Origin: Icerya purchasi
Lineage: Eukaryota; Arthropoda; Insecta; Hemiptera; Monophlebidae
DNA length: 64,000 nt
Reading direction: 5' to 3'
Assembly (NCBI GenBank): GCA_039619475.1
Contig: CM077115.1
Location: forward strand, 492,673,352 to 492,737,351
The position numbers were made by a program, and so were the translations under genes. Below, piece after piece: positions 35,679 through 49,900 of this stretch (its first letter is position 1; each line of letters begins with the position of its first letter). The notes beneath the pieces were generated by a model. It did not search any database. It was not told the DNA's origin and was given only the letters and a program-made list of their open reading frames with translations.

Positions 35679-36441
35679 ATATTAAATTGACGCGGTTTCC
35701 AGTTATTCTTTTGCATAATACATTAATCATATAAAAATTACAATCAATTATACAATTGTATAACAAGAAAGTAGTAAATTTGGAAAATATTAAAAGATAG
35801 AGCTTTAAATTAAAATTAACTTTACAAAAAGCGTTATGTTTATATTAATACTTACAATAACGAGACAAATGAAACATTTTTATAAATTATTTCCAAAAAA
35901 AAACGAAGAAAAACTAACAAACCGGCATTATAACACTTTACACTTATGTTTACCATTCGTTTTAGACGTCTATTCCAAAATATCTCGAATCTGTATAATC
36001 GTCTGAAAGCCACAGAAATTTAAAAATATGAAATCAAAATAAAACCATTATTTTTGTAAAAATATGCAAAAGTTTTGTAATTTTACACATTTAAGAGGCA
36101 TATTAATTAACAGTTTAAAAATCAAGTAATAAAAATAAAAAATTAAATATAAGTAATAAATTAAAATATAAAATTAAATTATATCTTAATTGCATTATTT
36201 AGAGAATATAAATGAGAAAAACATTTTATAATATTTAATACTTTAAAACATCATTTAGTAACAGTTTTTTTGCGTGCATGTTAAAAATTTTAGATAAAAT
36301 ATAATGCTGACTTAGGTCTTACATCTGCTTCTAGAAGGCTAATAAAGTAAAAGCTTGCTTTAGTTTCCATTCGTGTTCGGTATGCCTTAATTTTACAATT
36401 TAAGTCAATTACTTAAATTTTTATTTTAAGCTGTTTCCATT
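35679..36441. promoter_or_regulatory. Divergent MRPS2/NOP2 promoter interval
   Basis: This 763-bp interval separates two start codons that point away from each other, so it must hold both 5' UTRs and both promoters, or one bidirectional promoter. It is AT-rich with no obvious transposon. I could not place a transcription start, TATA box or initiator with confidence. Either gene could also have an unseen 5' UTR exon here. Confidence 0.6.
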
Positions 36442-39400
36442 ATGGGTCGTAAAGCAAAGTTTGGAGAACCTGGACAATCCGTACGACGTACTAGTCGGAA
36501 ACATAAGAGACAAAATGATCCTACATTTCCGACACACATTTTGCCGAAAGATAACTCGGGTATTTATTTTTCTATTTCGTATTTTTAGCATAAAACTATT
36601 ACCATAATTCATTAATTTTTACATAAATGTAATAATTTAATTGTAGGAAAAAATTTAAGTCACAGGCAGAAACAAAGAGCTGCAAAACGACTCAAGAAAA
36701 AAGAAGAATTAAAACAAAAGCGAAAAGAGATTAAAGAACAAACAATGGCAATGAAATTTCTGTCGGATAACGAACCAAAAGGTATGAAATGTGATTAAAT
36801 AATTATGAAAGCAGATTTATAAAAAAAAAATCATTGATAACTGAAGTAAGTTGCAGTTCTCCAGTAAAAATATGTAGTCAGTTATATATAATTTTTGTCT
36901 TGTTCCAAAATGAAATATAATAAATGCAATCACATGACAAATGAGTATCGAAAGTTAATTTCATTTCGAATAAACATCTTAAAATTTTACATTTTAATTT
37001 TTCTTGTTGTCTTAATAAATAGTATTTTCTTGCTCCTAGAAATTAAATTTTTTAAAAAAATAATCACATTTATCTTAATTGAAAAGAGGCGGTCAGTTTT
37101 TTGGAACATAGCCAGAGTGGCTGCCTAACCAGGAATAAGCCGGGAATTTTAGTGTAAAACCGGGAAAAAAGTAAAAATAACCAAAAGCAATATTTTTAAA
37201 AAGAAAAAATCATTTGAAACGAATATTGAATGCATTTTTCAATGTATTTTCCTCAAATAAATTACGAAGTTCGGTTTTATTCATATAAAATATGCCGCAG
37301 CGGTCAAATATTACCAATAGTACCGAAAAAATTCCACTCTTTTTTGTACAATTCTAGTAATCAGGAAATCGGGAGGATTTAGACCAGGAAAACCGGGAAT
37401 TTAAAAATTATATTTGAGTCGCCGACAACGATAGACTTTGCGTTTATTTCATTGCTTTCTCTTTAAAGCAAATTAGATTTAATGTTTTTTTTACATATTC
37501 GATTGCAGTTTATTTATTCTGTACGTAGACATTTATATTTTCATAAATTATGCTCTCGAAAAGTTTTTCAAATTATAACTGGATTCTTGTTTGGTCGATT
37601 CAGTTTTACATTTTTATGTATACTAGTCCGCGCCTAATATAGCGTAAAGAGAAAAAAAAAAATTATCCAAATGTCGCAGAAAAATCGCCTAAAATAAATC
37701 TTTTTAACATTTGAATTTCGTTTAATAAATTAATATAACTTGATTGCAGTGGTACTCAATTTAAATGACTTACTGGCTATGGCTATGTGTACCGTTTTAC
37801 TTTCCAAAATGAATTTAAACTAAGTAAGCTCATTAGTGTACGATCTTTGATTATTATTTAAAACGATTAAACTGTAGAAAGTAGTTTTTTATTTTCATAT
37901 TATGTTTGCTAAACGGAGAATGTGTCCCAATTTATCGTCTACCGGTTTCGCTCATAAAATCGATATCATCTGCAAGAGAATTTTTATTGGAAAAGCTGTT
38001 TGTAAATGGTACTAATATTTCATTGGAGATTGTTGAGGAAACGTTAGAGAGAATGAGCTTCTTAATTGGCTGCTGGAGTCTACGAGCATTAATCGTTTTA
38101 TATGTATTATGTAAAGAAATCTGGTCACCTTTTGCTAAAAACGTGTCTGTAATTTTTCCTATGTGTAAAATTCTTACATTTCCGCCACCACTAATACAAG
38201 AACTGACTGCAATGTGGAAGGTACTTCCCGCATGGTTTTTTAAAGCTACAAAATACTCACGTACAACATGCGGTACTATATATATATATATATATAATTA
38301 AATATAATTCCGTATTTTTGGAAAGGAAAATTGAAATTAGCTAACGACAAAATCATTTTAATAGGTCCAATTTTGTCAGCAAAGGTTTACTTGTTTTTTT
38401 TTCTGTTGATTAGAATTATTTGTGTTATCTTTATTTAAAAGAGCTGGGGACAGATAATTATAATCACACTTATTGCAAGAAGCGGTGGTTGTAGAGGAAT
38501 TTATGTTTGTGTGTGAGAAGTGTATAAGATCGCTAGATAAGAAATTGATTTTATGTGATGTGTTAGAACAAAGTATTATAGTTGTGTTTTGGTTTGTGCA
38601 CAGCTTACTTATAACCTATAATTTACTACCATGCTTACTTTCCGGGTTTACACTACAGAAGGAGATGGTGAATGTTTGTAGTTAGGCGGATGCATCATTG
38701 AGGCGGTCTGTGTGTGTATACCAGTCGGCTCTGATGGCCAATTAATTTGCCTCCGCCTAGGAGAGGATGGGATACATTATCGCGAAGTAATGCCCCTTAT
38801 TAAAATACGCGTAAAAATACATTTTAGTAAGTTTTACTTTTTTGTTATAAAAATTTTTTATGAAAAAGTAACGATTTTCTTTTTTTTAGAAAAAAACGAT
38901 AAATTATCGGAATCCAGTGCGAAGATAAAAAGTGAACTGTTAGAGTCCTACACCGGAAACAAAAGTAAATGGATTAAACAGAAGAGCAAAACGGAAAAAA
39001 AGAAATTGCAAATCAGCGATATTAGTGATGAAAAGAAATCAAAAAATACCAATTGCATGGTTAATATTTTATTAATTTTTAATTTCATTTATGTATTGTA
39101 AACGTATATGGTTTCCCTTTTCTTTTAATTGCTGTGCAAGTTTCAGTTATTCCGCTATCAAAAATGGAAATAAAATATGTATATCATTATGATTTATCAT
39201 GCTATAAAGTTTAACAGCTAATTTATTAGTCAATAAAACCCTTAAAATAATCTATCAATGACAGTTTTTTTTTTTTTTTTTTAATGGTAAGCTGATTGAA
39301 ATTTGTATAGCTAAAAACCGGAAAATTTTGTAACCAGAATAACCGGCAAAGAACCGCGAATTTAAAAATCATATTTAAATGAGATTATCTTAATTTATAT

Positions 39401-42400
39401 GTATATACTAGCTGACCCGGCGAACTTCTTACCGCCCCAGAACCAATAAATATTGTGTTAATTTATCAACAATTAATACTCAAAATTAAGTTCAATAAAT
39501 GTACAAAAATCGAAATAAAAAGTATTTTAATTACACTGAAATAAATGTAATTCACGTGGCAGCAAGATTCCCCTTAATAAAAAAAAATCAGTATAAATTT
39601 ACTTTGAAAAATTAAGGTAAATTACTTTTAAAACATTCAGTTAACAACCCAGAGTACGCATTCAGTTTATATAATTTTTAATAAAATGTGTACTTTGTGC
39701 AGTTAGAGCTGATGATGAACTATACACGAAAAAACGTGTTTCTAAAGTAATTTAATTTCTTAAAGTAAATTTATACCCATTTTAGGATTTCGTACACATA
39801 TAATGTACGGAATAATCCGAATAAGATGGTTCAGAAACGACAAAAATATTCAATTATACAATAGAGCTTGGAAACGGTTTGACTTATCAGAATATTGAAA
39901 CATAAATTATTAAAACATCTATCTATGACAATTTACAACTTTAAGTTGAGCGATTACCCTGGGCGGCAAGAAACCGTCTAGAATATATGATATTGAATTT
40001 AGAACGACCTCAAAAATCACCCTTAAAAAATTCATAACTCATCTCCAAATAACCCTGTAAAAGCGGAATTCAAAATATAAAACAAAACACTGCAGCCCTT
40101 TCATAAAATTCAAAAATTATGGTTAAAAAATTATTTAAACCCCCCTTTTTGGCCAAAAACAGCAATAAAAATGAATTTTCTTCATAATTTTTTTTTTTAA
40201 TTTCGCATTCTGCTGTTCGGGGCGAAGACAAATCCAACAAATCAATGATCATAAAAATCGGTCCAGCCGTTTTTGAGATATAAATGGTGCTAACCCGACT
40301 TTGTTTTATATACATATATAGATAGCAAACCAGGCCACGCGTTGCTGTGGCTCTGTTGTAATACATTGAATTAATATTATACTAATCCATTCGATACAGT
40401 CAAATCCAATTCAAAAACACACAGGATTGAGCTTGAGCCTTCGAATTCACTTTCCGGATGGTTGGAAAATGTTTTCAAGGCACGTTGATTTTTATGAATA
40501 TATTTCTATGTGTTTTTTACGGGCATTTAGCAGTTGAAGTAATAGACATCTTTTTATATATAGCCTTTTTACAACATTTTTAAATTTATTTTCTTGCTCT
40601 TTGTGCTCCTCAAATTTCTTTCGTTACCTGATTGCCGAGACGTGTGAATGTTTCATTTTTTTTATAGTTCTCGCGGTACTTGTGAAGTCGGGTCGTTTAT
40701 TATTTTCTTTTCTTTTTCCCGATTTAGGGTGTACCGTGTTTAAGAGAAATGCTGACCGGTTACTCGCTAAACAATCATTCGCCTACATTGTTCTCTTACA
40801 TATTTTTATTATATATTTAGTTTAGCGTTGCGACCATTTAACAACGGTAAATGTGGTCCGCTACAATTCACAAATGTTAGACGTAAGGGTACGTACGGGG
40901 AAAAAAATGAAAAAAAAAAAGGGAAATACAACTATATAGGTTAACTTAAAAAGCAAAACCTTATCTAAATACAAAATTTCATCCAAATCATATTCACAAA
41001 ACAAAATATTTTATAACTAATTTATGAATTGAAAGCCTCTTTCAATACAATTTTGCTTTTCAATACTGAACACAACAAAAATGTAGAGGTCCTTCGAATT
41101 CGCTTTCCGGACGGTTAGAAAATGTTTTCAATGACTGCACACGTTAATTTTTATAAATATATTTCTATACGTTTCTTATTAGAAAAATTATATAGAGTCG
41201 GTAGCTTTATCTATCGGTTTATTCGTTATAAAAATAAATAAAAAGCCTCTTGTAATTTTACCTGTGATCAGCTGTTTTCCAACTAATATAAAAAAATTTC
41301 CGACTAATGCACTACAATAAGGGTATAGGGTTTTTTTTAAATGTGCATAATATATTCTCCGTAATTCGTTTTCACAAACAAATATATAAACACGCAAAAC
41401 ATTTAATATCTGCATATAAATAGGCAAAGTCCTTCTTTATTTATTAACCGATTTTCTTTTTTTTTTTTTTGTTTAACAGCTATTAAAAATCAGTTTTTTT
41501 TTCTTATTTAAATATAAAATTAATACAAAAAAAAAATAAAAAAACAAACTGTTATGATATTTTCGATTCGTTTGTTGTTTTTTTTTCGTTATATATATGT
41601 TTTTACTGCATGCGTAGCGCATGATTTTCGAACCGCCATTGTGTGACCACCCGCTGATCGGCTGAGAGCCAAGACCGATGCCTTTTTTTGCCTATTCGTT
41701 TCTCGCCGTTTCCAGGTATCTGGAATTACTCGCTCGTATGTTTTGTCGACCATATGTTTTATTGCTTTGTCCTACCAGTATGGACGCCACCAGCCTATAC
41801 ACAAAGACACTACCAGAGCTGATAATCGACGGCGTTCAAAAATTAAAAAATAATACTAAAGGCAGAAAAAATCATCTATTAGATCGCCGTCGAAAGATCG
41901 CGCCACCAACCCTGATTAGTATCATTTTGAAAATATTAAAATTCATTTAAAACGCACGAAACCAAATTTTTTCGTGGATTATATCTTGACAGATCGATTT
42001 ATTGGCCCAAAATACCCCCAGTGTGCAATTTCATTCTAATCAATTACAACTTTTTATCTAAATGAACCATTTAATTTGCAATAAAAAAATATTGAGGTCA
42101 TCAGTCGAGATAAAAACTATTGTATCTTTTAAGCTGGACTAAATCACACATAGTGTGAAAATTTCATTAAGGTCGGTTGAGTAGTTTCGGAGATTACTTC
42201 GACCAAACATTTGTGACACTGGATTTTTATATATATAAGGTTTTTTTTTTTTTTTATTACTGTAATAATTAAATATAACAAACCAGAGTAGCCTGCGAAT
42301 TAGCGATTACTTGTATATATATATGTTTAATTTTAAATAATTCAGAAATGAATACAAGAAATTGCTCTAATAGAATAATTTTATTTAGTTCAAGTGCACA

Positions 42401-45400
42401 GTCAATCATATACAATTGTTTCAGGTGATTATATTTACTGAACATTTTCTACTTCATTACTTTCACAATTATGATATTTACTGTCAGCAATAATGTTTAA
42501 ATTATTTAAATAGTATCCAATGGAATCATGACGAGTGAATATTTGAGTCATGTAATAATTTACTTTAATGTTTTTGTTTTTGAAGCGTTCTATTACGTTA
42601 GGAAAGAACTTATTTATTAATTTACCATTCGATAGAGTATCGTATCTTATTTTAAATTCATTAAAAATTTGTAAATCTACTTGTTTAAGGAGTTCGTTAC
42701 TTATAATACTGTTATTTTTTTTTTTTTTTAACATTAAAAATTAGAGATCTTTTTTTTATGTAAAGATCGATAGGTAAAACTCGTGCAATGGTCTGAATTA
42801 CAATATTTGAAGCAGTTACATATGAAGAAGGTAATCAATTAGAAATTTCCGACAGTTGGAGTTTACATTGTGTATTTGTTGTTTAGTTAACCGATTATAG
42901 TAGACACCAACACAATATGAGTGTAATGACTGCATTAAACCTTTATAGAGTATTATCTTAGATTTATAATTTAATTCCCACAGCCTACCGCCAAGTGATT
43001 TAAAAGTGTAATAATATTTATTAACCTTATGATTTATGTACTGTAAATGCTTATCGTACTTTAATCTATCGTCTAAAATGAGTCCTAAATATTTAATATG
43101 ATCAGTAAAACTGAACTTTTACTATTGCTAATATGCAGCAGTTGTTCAGAAAATATTTGTACCGACGAATTGTAACTATACTCGCATGTTGATGTTCAAT
43201 CGAACTGTCTCGACGCTTCGCTATTAAAACAATTGTTTTAAACATGCGTTAATCTCATCGGCATAAGTAGAGTGTAGAATAACTAGCAATGTTCTATCTA
43301 AAATCACCAGATAGTAGTAAAACAGCACCACCGAATAGTTTGCCATTGCCGTTTAATCTTGCATAGTTCTATGCAATGCTTCGAGTGAATGTTTATGAGC
43401 CAAAGTACATTCGTCCCCGATAATGATCGAACTATTTTGCAAACACTGCAGCCATTCCGCTTTTTTTTTTTAATGCTACACATTGCGTTTTATTTTTGTT
43501 ATACACAATTTAAAAATGAATTACGACACTTTTTTCATATAAAAAATCCTTAAAATCGCATTAAAAAATATTGAGGGCCATTTATCAGGTCCAAAACTAT
43601 CCTATCTTCCAAGCTGGAACGAATCATTCACATTCACAAAATTTCATTCAAATCGGTTGAGTGGTTTCAGAGATTAGCGCAAACAAACATCGTGACATGT
43701 GATTTTTATATATTAAGATATCAATTTAAAAAAGTGTTTTTCAATGCAGCGATAGTTTGCAATATTTATTATTACTACCAACATTTCAATTCGTTATTAG
43801 CTTGTTAAACGGAAAAGAAAATTTAATTTATTTTCGAAATAACAATTTTTTCATTGTTTAAGGTAGGAACATTGGATGATTTGTCAGATGACGATGAAAA
43901 AGATAGTTTTAAAGATGAGAATGAATCTGATGGAGATGAAAATGAATCTGACGAAGATGAAAATGAATCTGATGAAAATAATATGGTAGAAGATGCCGAA
44001 TCGTACGATGAAGAAGACGTATCAGAAGAAAAAAACGATGAAGATAGTACTGATGAAGATTCAAAGACCGATGACGATAATGATGGGTAAAACTGTTCAT
44101 TAATTAATCGTTGAGCTTATATTTTTTTATTGTTTTATTTATTATTAGTTGACTGTACGATTTACTCTGTACTAATGACTAGAATTGCTGATATCTTATT
44201 CTTGGCTTACTTTTTAATTTATCAACTTTTAGTGAATAATTCATTCAACGCTGATATATTTGTATTATACTAGTTGAATAAGGAGCATTTTTTTGAATAT
44301 ATAAGCTGACTACATTTAAGATAGTTCTGTGTAGTTTTTCAATTTCTGTTAATTACACAATATTAATTTTTAAAAAGAACAAAAAAAAGAAAAAAAAAAA
44401 TTTTAATCATGTATTTTATTTTTTGCGTTGGATATTTAGAATTAACGTCCTTTACATTCATTGATTTTAATATTTTTACCTTCTTTATTCCTCCGAGGAA
44501 TGATACAGCACTAGGTTTGTAAATATATGATTTTTTTTTTTTTTTTTAATTCATACATTTATAAACCTACTATTTTGTTAACAATTCAAGTTCTCTAGAA
44601 TAAATAATTAATAATATCGGTGTATCGAATTTATAGATCTATACTGTGTGAAGTGAGAAAAAGAATTATAAATTAAATTATTTGTTTCTACAAGTTAAAA
44701 ACAATTCAGTAAATATAATGATAACATAGAGAAAAAATAAATGCAAAAGATTTTCAATTTCCAAGTGGGTCTAATTTAAGGTAACAATAATAGTTTAGTT
44801 TAAATCCTGTTAAGAATAAAACAGTTGTCGAGACAAATATTGAACATTTTTAAAACTTAAACATTATAATTATTTATTTATTTTTATTTGTTTCTTTTTT
44901 TTCTTGAAAAAGAAAAAAAGTATAGTTGCTTTATTATAACGTAACGTAATGAGATTAACATTACATTATATGGACAAATCGCTTTTATTAAAATTTATAT
45001 TATAAATCAGGTTTTGAAATATAATTGTATAATGTTCGAGGAATTACATAAAACTTTCTATAAATAAATAAAAAGAATCGATAATAAAGTGAATAACTGA
45101 TCTAAGACTAATTATTTTAATTTCTTTTTTATTGTTACGACCACTTGGTTTTGGACAATAGTTATCAAAATGAAAAATTGCACGTGGCTTTTTAAGTTTT
45201 ACAGTAGATCAAACGATTTTTGACATTTCAGTCTTCTGATTTCTCCTGAATGATCTACTAGTTGTACTGCTTCGACGTTATTGGGATTTGCTAATTTGTT
45301 CTTATCTTGACATGCGAATCTGGTGCCTTCCTCTGTGACCATTGTTAACTTTGTATCCCGATGTATGCTCTCGCTTCTTTCGAACCTGTAAGCTACAGTA

Positions 45401-46916
45401 ATAGTACGAATAGCTATCTTTTGGCAACGTTGAATAACAGTCGTGTTGCCTCACAATCAGATGCAGTAGATCCAAATCGGCTTTACAATAGTCATGTATG
45501 AAAGATGTTTATTGTTTACGGATAACGCGGAAAATTTACCAACCAACCAATATAACCTTCTCACTTTTTCCTGTATTTGTAGAAATTTTTGTCGAACATG
45601 ATGCTTCCAATTTAGTGCGTATTTAGATGCATTCTGAAGTACTTAGCTGAATCATTTTGTGGAATAATCGGTAATCTGATCATTCAGTATCACTGGTATA
45701 TTTTCCGTTTTTTTTTTTTTTTTCTTTTTGTAATATAAAGTTTACATGCACGGGCTTTCACTATTAATTTTTATTTTTCAACGATTCATCCAGATAGTAA
45801 TGCTCTTTAATGTTTAAAGCAAGTTTATTGCGGCTTTCTGGTCATTGCCAGAATTTACATGTCATCGGCAAACATAACAGTCAGCGTTTGACAGTTGACA
45901 GGTATATCGGCAGGATGAAGGTAAAGAACTGATCCTAAGACATTTCCTCGCGGTACCTTCCACTGATATATTTTTCCACTAAGTTTTTGTCCCTTTAGCG
46001 GAATTGTCAGTAAGTCAAGTAGGATTCTAAAATTTGGTACTAAGGAAATGTGAGTTATTCGCGTACTTTAACTAGTAAATTTTGTGTTAGACTTTATCGA
46101 AAGCTAAGCCATGTTCAAAAATACTCAACAGCATTTCTTCTTTCCTAAGTATTATGTATAGCATTTATGACGCGATATGGTTGGTCTACAATCGAGTGGT
46201 TCTAAGCAAAACCAAATTGATGATCTAGAATTAACTATCCTTCGGTGTAAGACGTTTTAAAATAAGCTTTTCAAACGGTTTTGGACATATTGGAAAGTAG
46301 TGATATAGATCAATACGACGATACTTTATTCGGAGATTTTCCTGGTTTCGAGAACATAATTACATTTGCTTTTTTCTATCGTCTTGAGAAATATTCTTTA
46401 CGTAATGAGTCATTAATTAAATATGTTAAAAATATAAAGGCTTTTCTAGGCAGCTCTTGTAGTATATGCACCCTAATTTCGTCGCGTTTCTCTGCATTTT
46501 TATGATTTAAATTTTTATTAATTTCCCTTGCTACTTCCATAGGCGTAAAATTTTTAAATTTCCTTTTTTTTTTTTTTTTTTTTTTGAATGAACGACTTAT
46601 TCTAAGGCTCAGATTGATTTTGTTTGACTGGAAAATCTGTTCTAAATGTTTAGCGAACTCTTCGACTTTATTTCCGCTGTTGCATGCTCGGGTACCATCA
46701 TTTTTGCGAACAGGTGCCACTTGTTCACGCATCCTCTTCATTTATTCTATGGCTTTCCATAACGAATAATCTGTTTAATAACCCGTTAAAAGATTATTTA
46801 GGTATGCTTGAAAAGTAATATTTTTAACTTCTTTAATTTTTTCACGGAGTGTTTTACTAATACGGTTACACTTTATTTTGTCTGTTGAATGTCTCGTCTT
46901 CTGCTACTATTTTCTC

Positions 46917-46959
<43 letters not shown>

Positions 46960-49900
46960 TAACATAAGATCTCTTATTTTCACAAGGTACGTTAATGTTC
47001 TTGTTCATTTACTTCAATGAGTCTTGAAATTAAAATATCATTATTTCCGTCATTAATACGGATATTTGTTGTTAGGTAGATGTTCTTTCAGATATTTATG
47101 AGCCTCATAATGTTTAGTTATATTCCTTATTATTAATGCTACAGCTTCTTGGATTTTATTATTTGGATTTTCAGTTAGAATAAATATGATAGTATTTTAA
47201 TGTGTGTCCAATGTGCAAAATGCGTTTCGGCGACAAGCACTGTGCCTATTTTCTTATTATGCAATAAATATTCCAGTTCATTTTATTTGGAACCAACCCA
47301 TTCGCGGTTCATGTTATTTTTTGAGTGCAGTCCATTTTGATTTGTTTCGAATTTTGTTCGTGGACTTGAACTGGGTATTTTCCAGTCTATTCAATCTTGC
47401 AGTAATTTTAACCAAAGACTGACTGATACCAGCCAGCGCTTTTATTATATGTAGCAAAATTCAAGGGCCCCTTTCATCTTGTTTTATTTTACTTGCCGTG
47501 GCTTGTGCGTATGTAATGTCTTTTGTCACTTTAGCAGCTGCTTTCTGCTGTTGTATCCTTCGGACTGCAGTTTTGTTTTTTTTTTTTTTGTTTTTTTGAA
47601 ACAACTTTTCTAATACTCTTATAGGCTATACATTCTTTCCAATTCGTTGTGTGTTCCTCACCACAATTTACACATTTGGTCTTAACTGTTTTTGGCTTTT
47701 CGTAATTTTCAATATTACGATTTTCACTGCACTTCATACAAAACAATAGTTTCTGTTGTACCCAAAGTCTAAGAGCAAAAAGAAAACCTCTAAACATATC
47801 AACTTTATTTTAATATGTTTTTAATTATTTTTTAGTTAGCCTCTGAATTTGTATATTAAAAATTAACCTAAAAATATATAATTTTCCGCTGAAAAAAAAA
47901 TAGCGGATGCGACCATCAAGATTTAATTTTATGTTTATTACAAAATATTGATTGAAAGAGGAGGTATCTGTAGTATTTGAGGGTTACATTTAGGGGTAGA
48001 TTTCACTCCTTAAATCATCATATTGGCAACTAAAAAAATAATAATACGTGTGTAATGTTTTTTGATACTCTAAAAGCATGAAAAATTTCAAGAAAATCAA
48101 AGGGGGGACAGTTTCGTAATTTTTCTTGTCAGTTGAACTGATTGTAATTTGAATGGAACATAAACGCTCTTTGTTGACCAAAAAGGAACTAAAAATCACG
48201 TTTAGAAACTACTCTTTCAGGTTAGATTACTATTATCTGAACTGTAATAATATGAAGATATGTAGGGTATTGTAAATTTTTGAAATCTTGATGTTACCGA
48301 GTGTATTTAATATACATATGGGGCAGTTGTTTTATATTGTAGGAGATATTGATGACCAAACTCTGGGATTGCATAAGCTATTTTTGAGCGAGTAAATATT
48401 TTATACGGAATTAAGTTATAGGCACTTAAATGTAATTCGTCGATGAAAAATCAAATCAATTACACAAATAACATGTTTTTTTTTTTTTTTAAATTAACTT
48501 TTTAATTAATTGTACTTGATTTGTGTTTTATAAAATAACAAAAAAAAAAAACGCGGAGAAGAATAATCCTGAAAATATAAAATAGTAAATATGTTGAAAA
48601 ATCTTTTATGCGTTTAATGATAGAGAATAAAAATTGACTACACATAGTTTAAAAAAAAAATTATATGTTTCTCAGAAAATCATTACAAATGTAAAGCGCG
48701 ATTACACATCTAAAAAACGTACTTATGGAGAATGATTTATTTTCATTTGTTTGAATTTTACAATTCCATGTTTTTATTATTTTGGTACAACTGAATTCAT
48801 CAGTAGAAAGAGAAATAGTATTTTTTCTATTAATGTACTCGGATTTTATTGTCAAGGAATATTTTTTTATCCATATATTAAATAATATATTTTAAAAATA
48901 ATTTACGCATATTTATTTTAGTATAGTATTTTTAAAAGTTTTGTATTTACACAGCGATGAAGATAATGTGAAAATGAACATTGCAACTAAAGATATATTT
49001 GCATTTCCTTCCGATGAAGATATCGAGAAAGCTATTCCTATTCCCGAAATTGAGCAGAGAATTAAAGATGTTCTTTTTGTTCTATCGGATTTTAAGAAAT
49101 TTAGGGAACAATCTAAGTTAGTATAATTAAATTATATTATTCGTAGTTTCATTTATTAGATAAATTATTGCATTGAATTATAAAAAAGGTTAAATGTATC
49201 ATTCCCATTTTTAATTAAGTCATAAATTTAAAAAATAACAGTTTTTGATAGTGTTCTAATTTACCTTTTTTCTTAATAAACACTATTTTATTTCAATGTT
49301 TTAATATAAACGTATTTTTTGAGGTACCGTAAATAAGTAAAAGCTTTATTTAAAGAAATTATTGTTCTGTCTGGCTTTATCTTTCATAAACTTATGTATG
49401 CTATGGAAACTGCTAGTCTTATAATGTTCAATTGTTAAGTTGAAAATATTACCAAATATTAAATCAAAAATGAGTAAAATACGAAGAATTCTAATACGAT
49501 ACAAACGTTAGACCTACGTACAAAATAATCATAAAGCAATCAATAATAAATTGAAAATGATCAACGGTAAATTTCCTAAACATCACGCGAATTAGGAGAA
49601 TTCCACTTTTTTTTTGTTTCATTGTACCGACGACAGTCTGCCATAGAGATTACAAGATGGAATGGATGAAGAAAGAGGTGGGAGATGGAGTGGGTAAGAA
49701 AAGGAAAAATAGAAGAGAATAATAACCTAACAATTCCAAGGAAGTGCCAGCTTCGGGTCTTTAAGAAAAGAACGATTTATTTATATTTATTTTCCAGTAC
49801 ATACAGTTACCCGTAGTATCACTGAGAATTAAACCACTTAGGTAATCGGAAGTGCATTGCGACACCATTTCTTCATTTTCAGTAACCTGCTAGATTTGGC

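Noticed and set aside
37906..38301. 131-aa plus-strand ORF
   Set aside because: No recognisable domain, and the minus strand gives a polymerase-like ADDIDF motif. It probably lies over an old LINE fragment.
41678..41950. 90-aa plus-strand ORF
   Set aside because: Inside a non-coding dispersed repeat, with no family resemblance.
43854..44090. Acidic ORF as an independent gene
   Set aside because: It is NOP2 exon 4 (43863-44086): splice sites and phases join exons 3 and 5.
48941..49126. 61-aa ORF as an independent small gene
   Set aside because: It is NOP2 exon 5 read into its introns.
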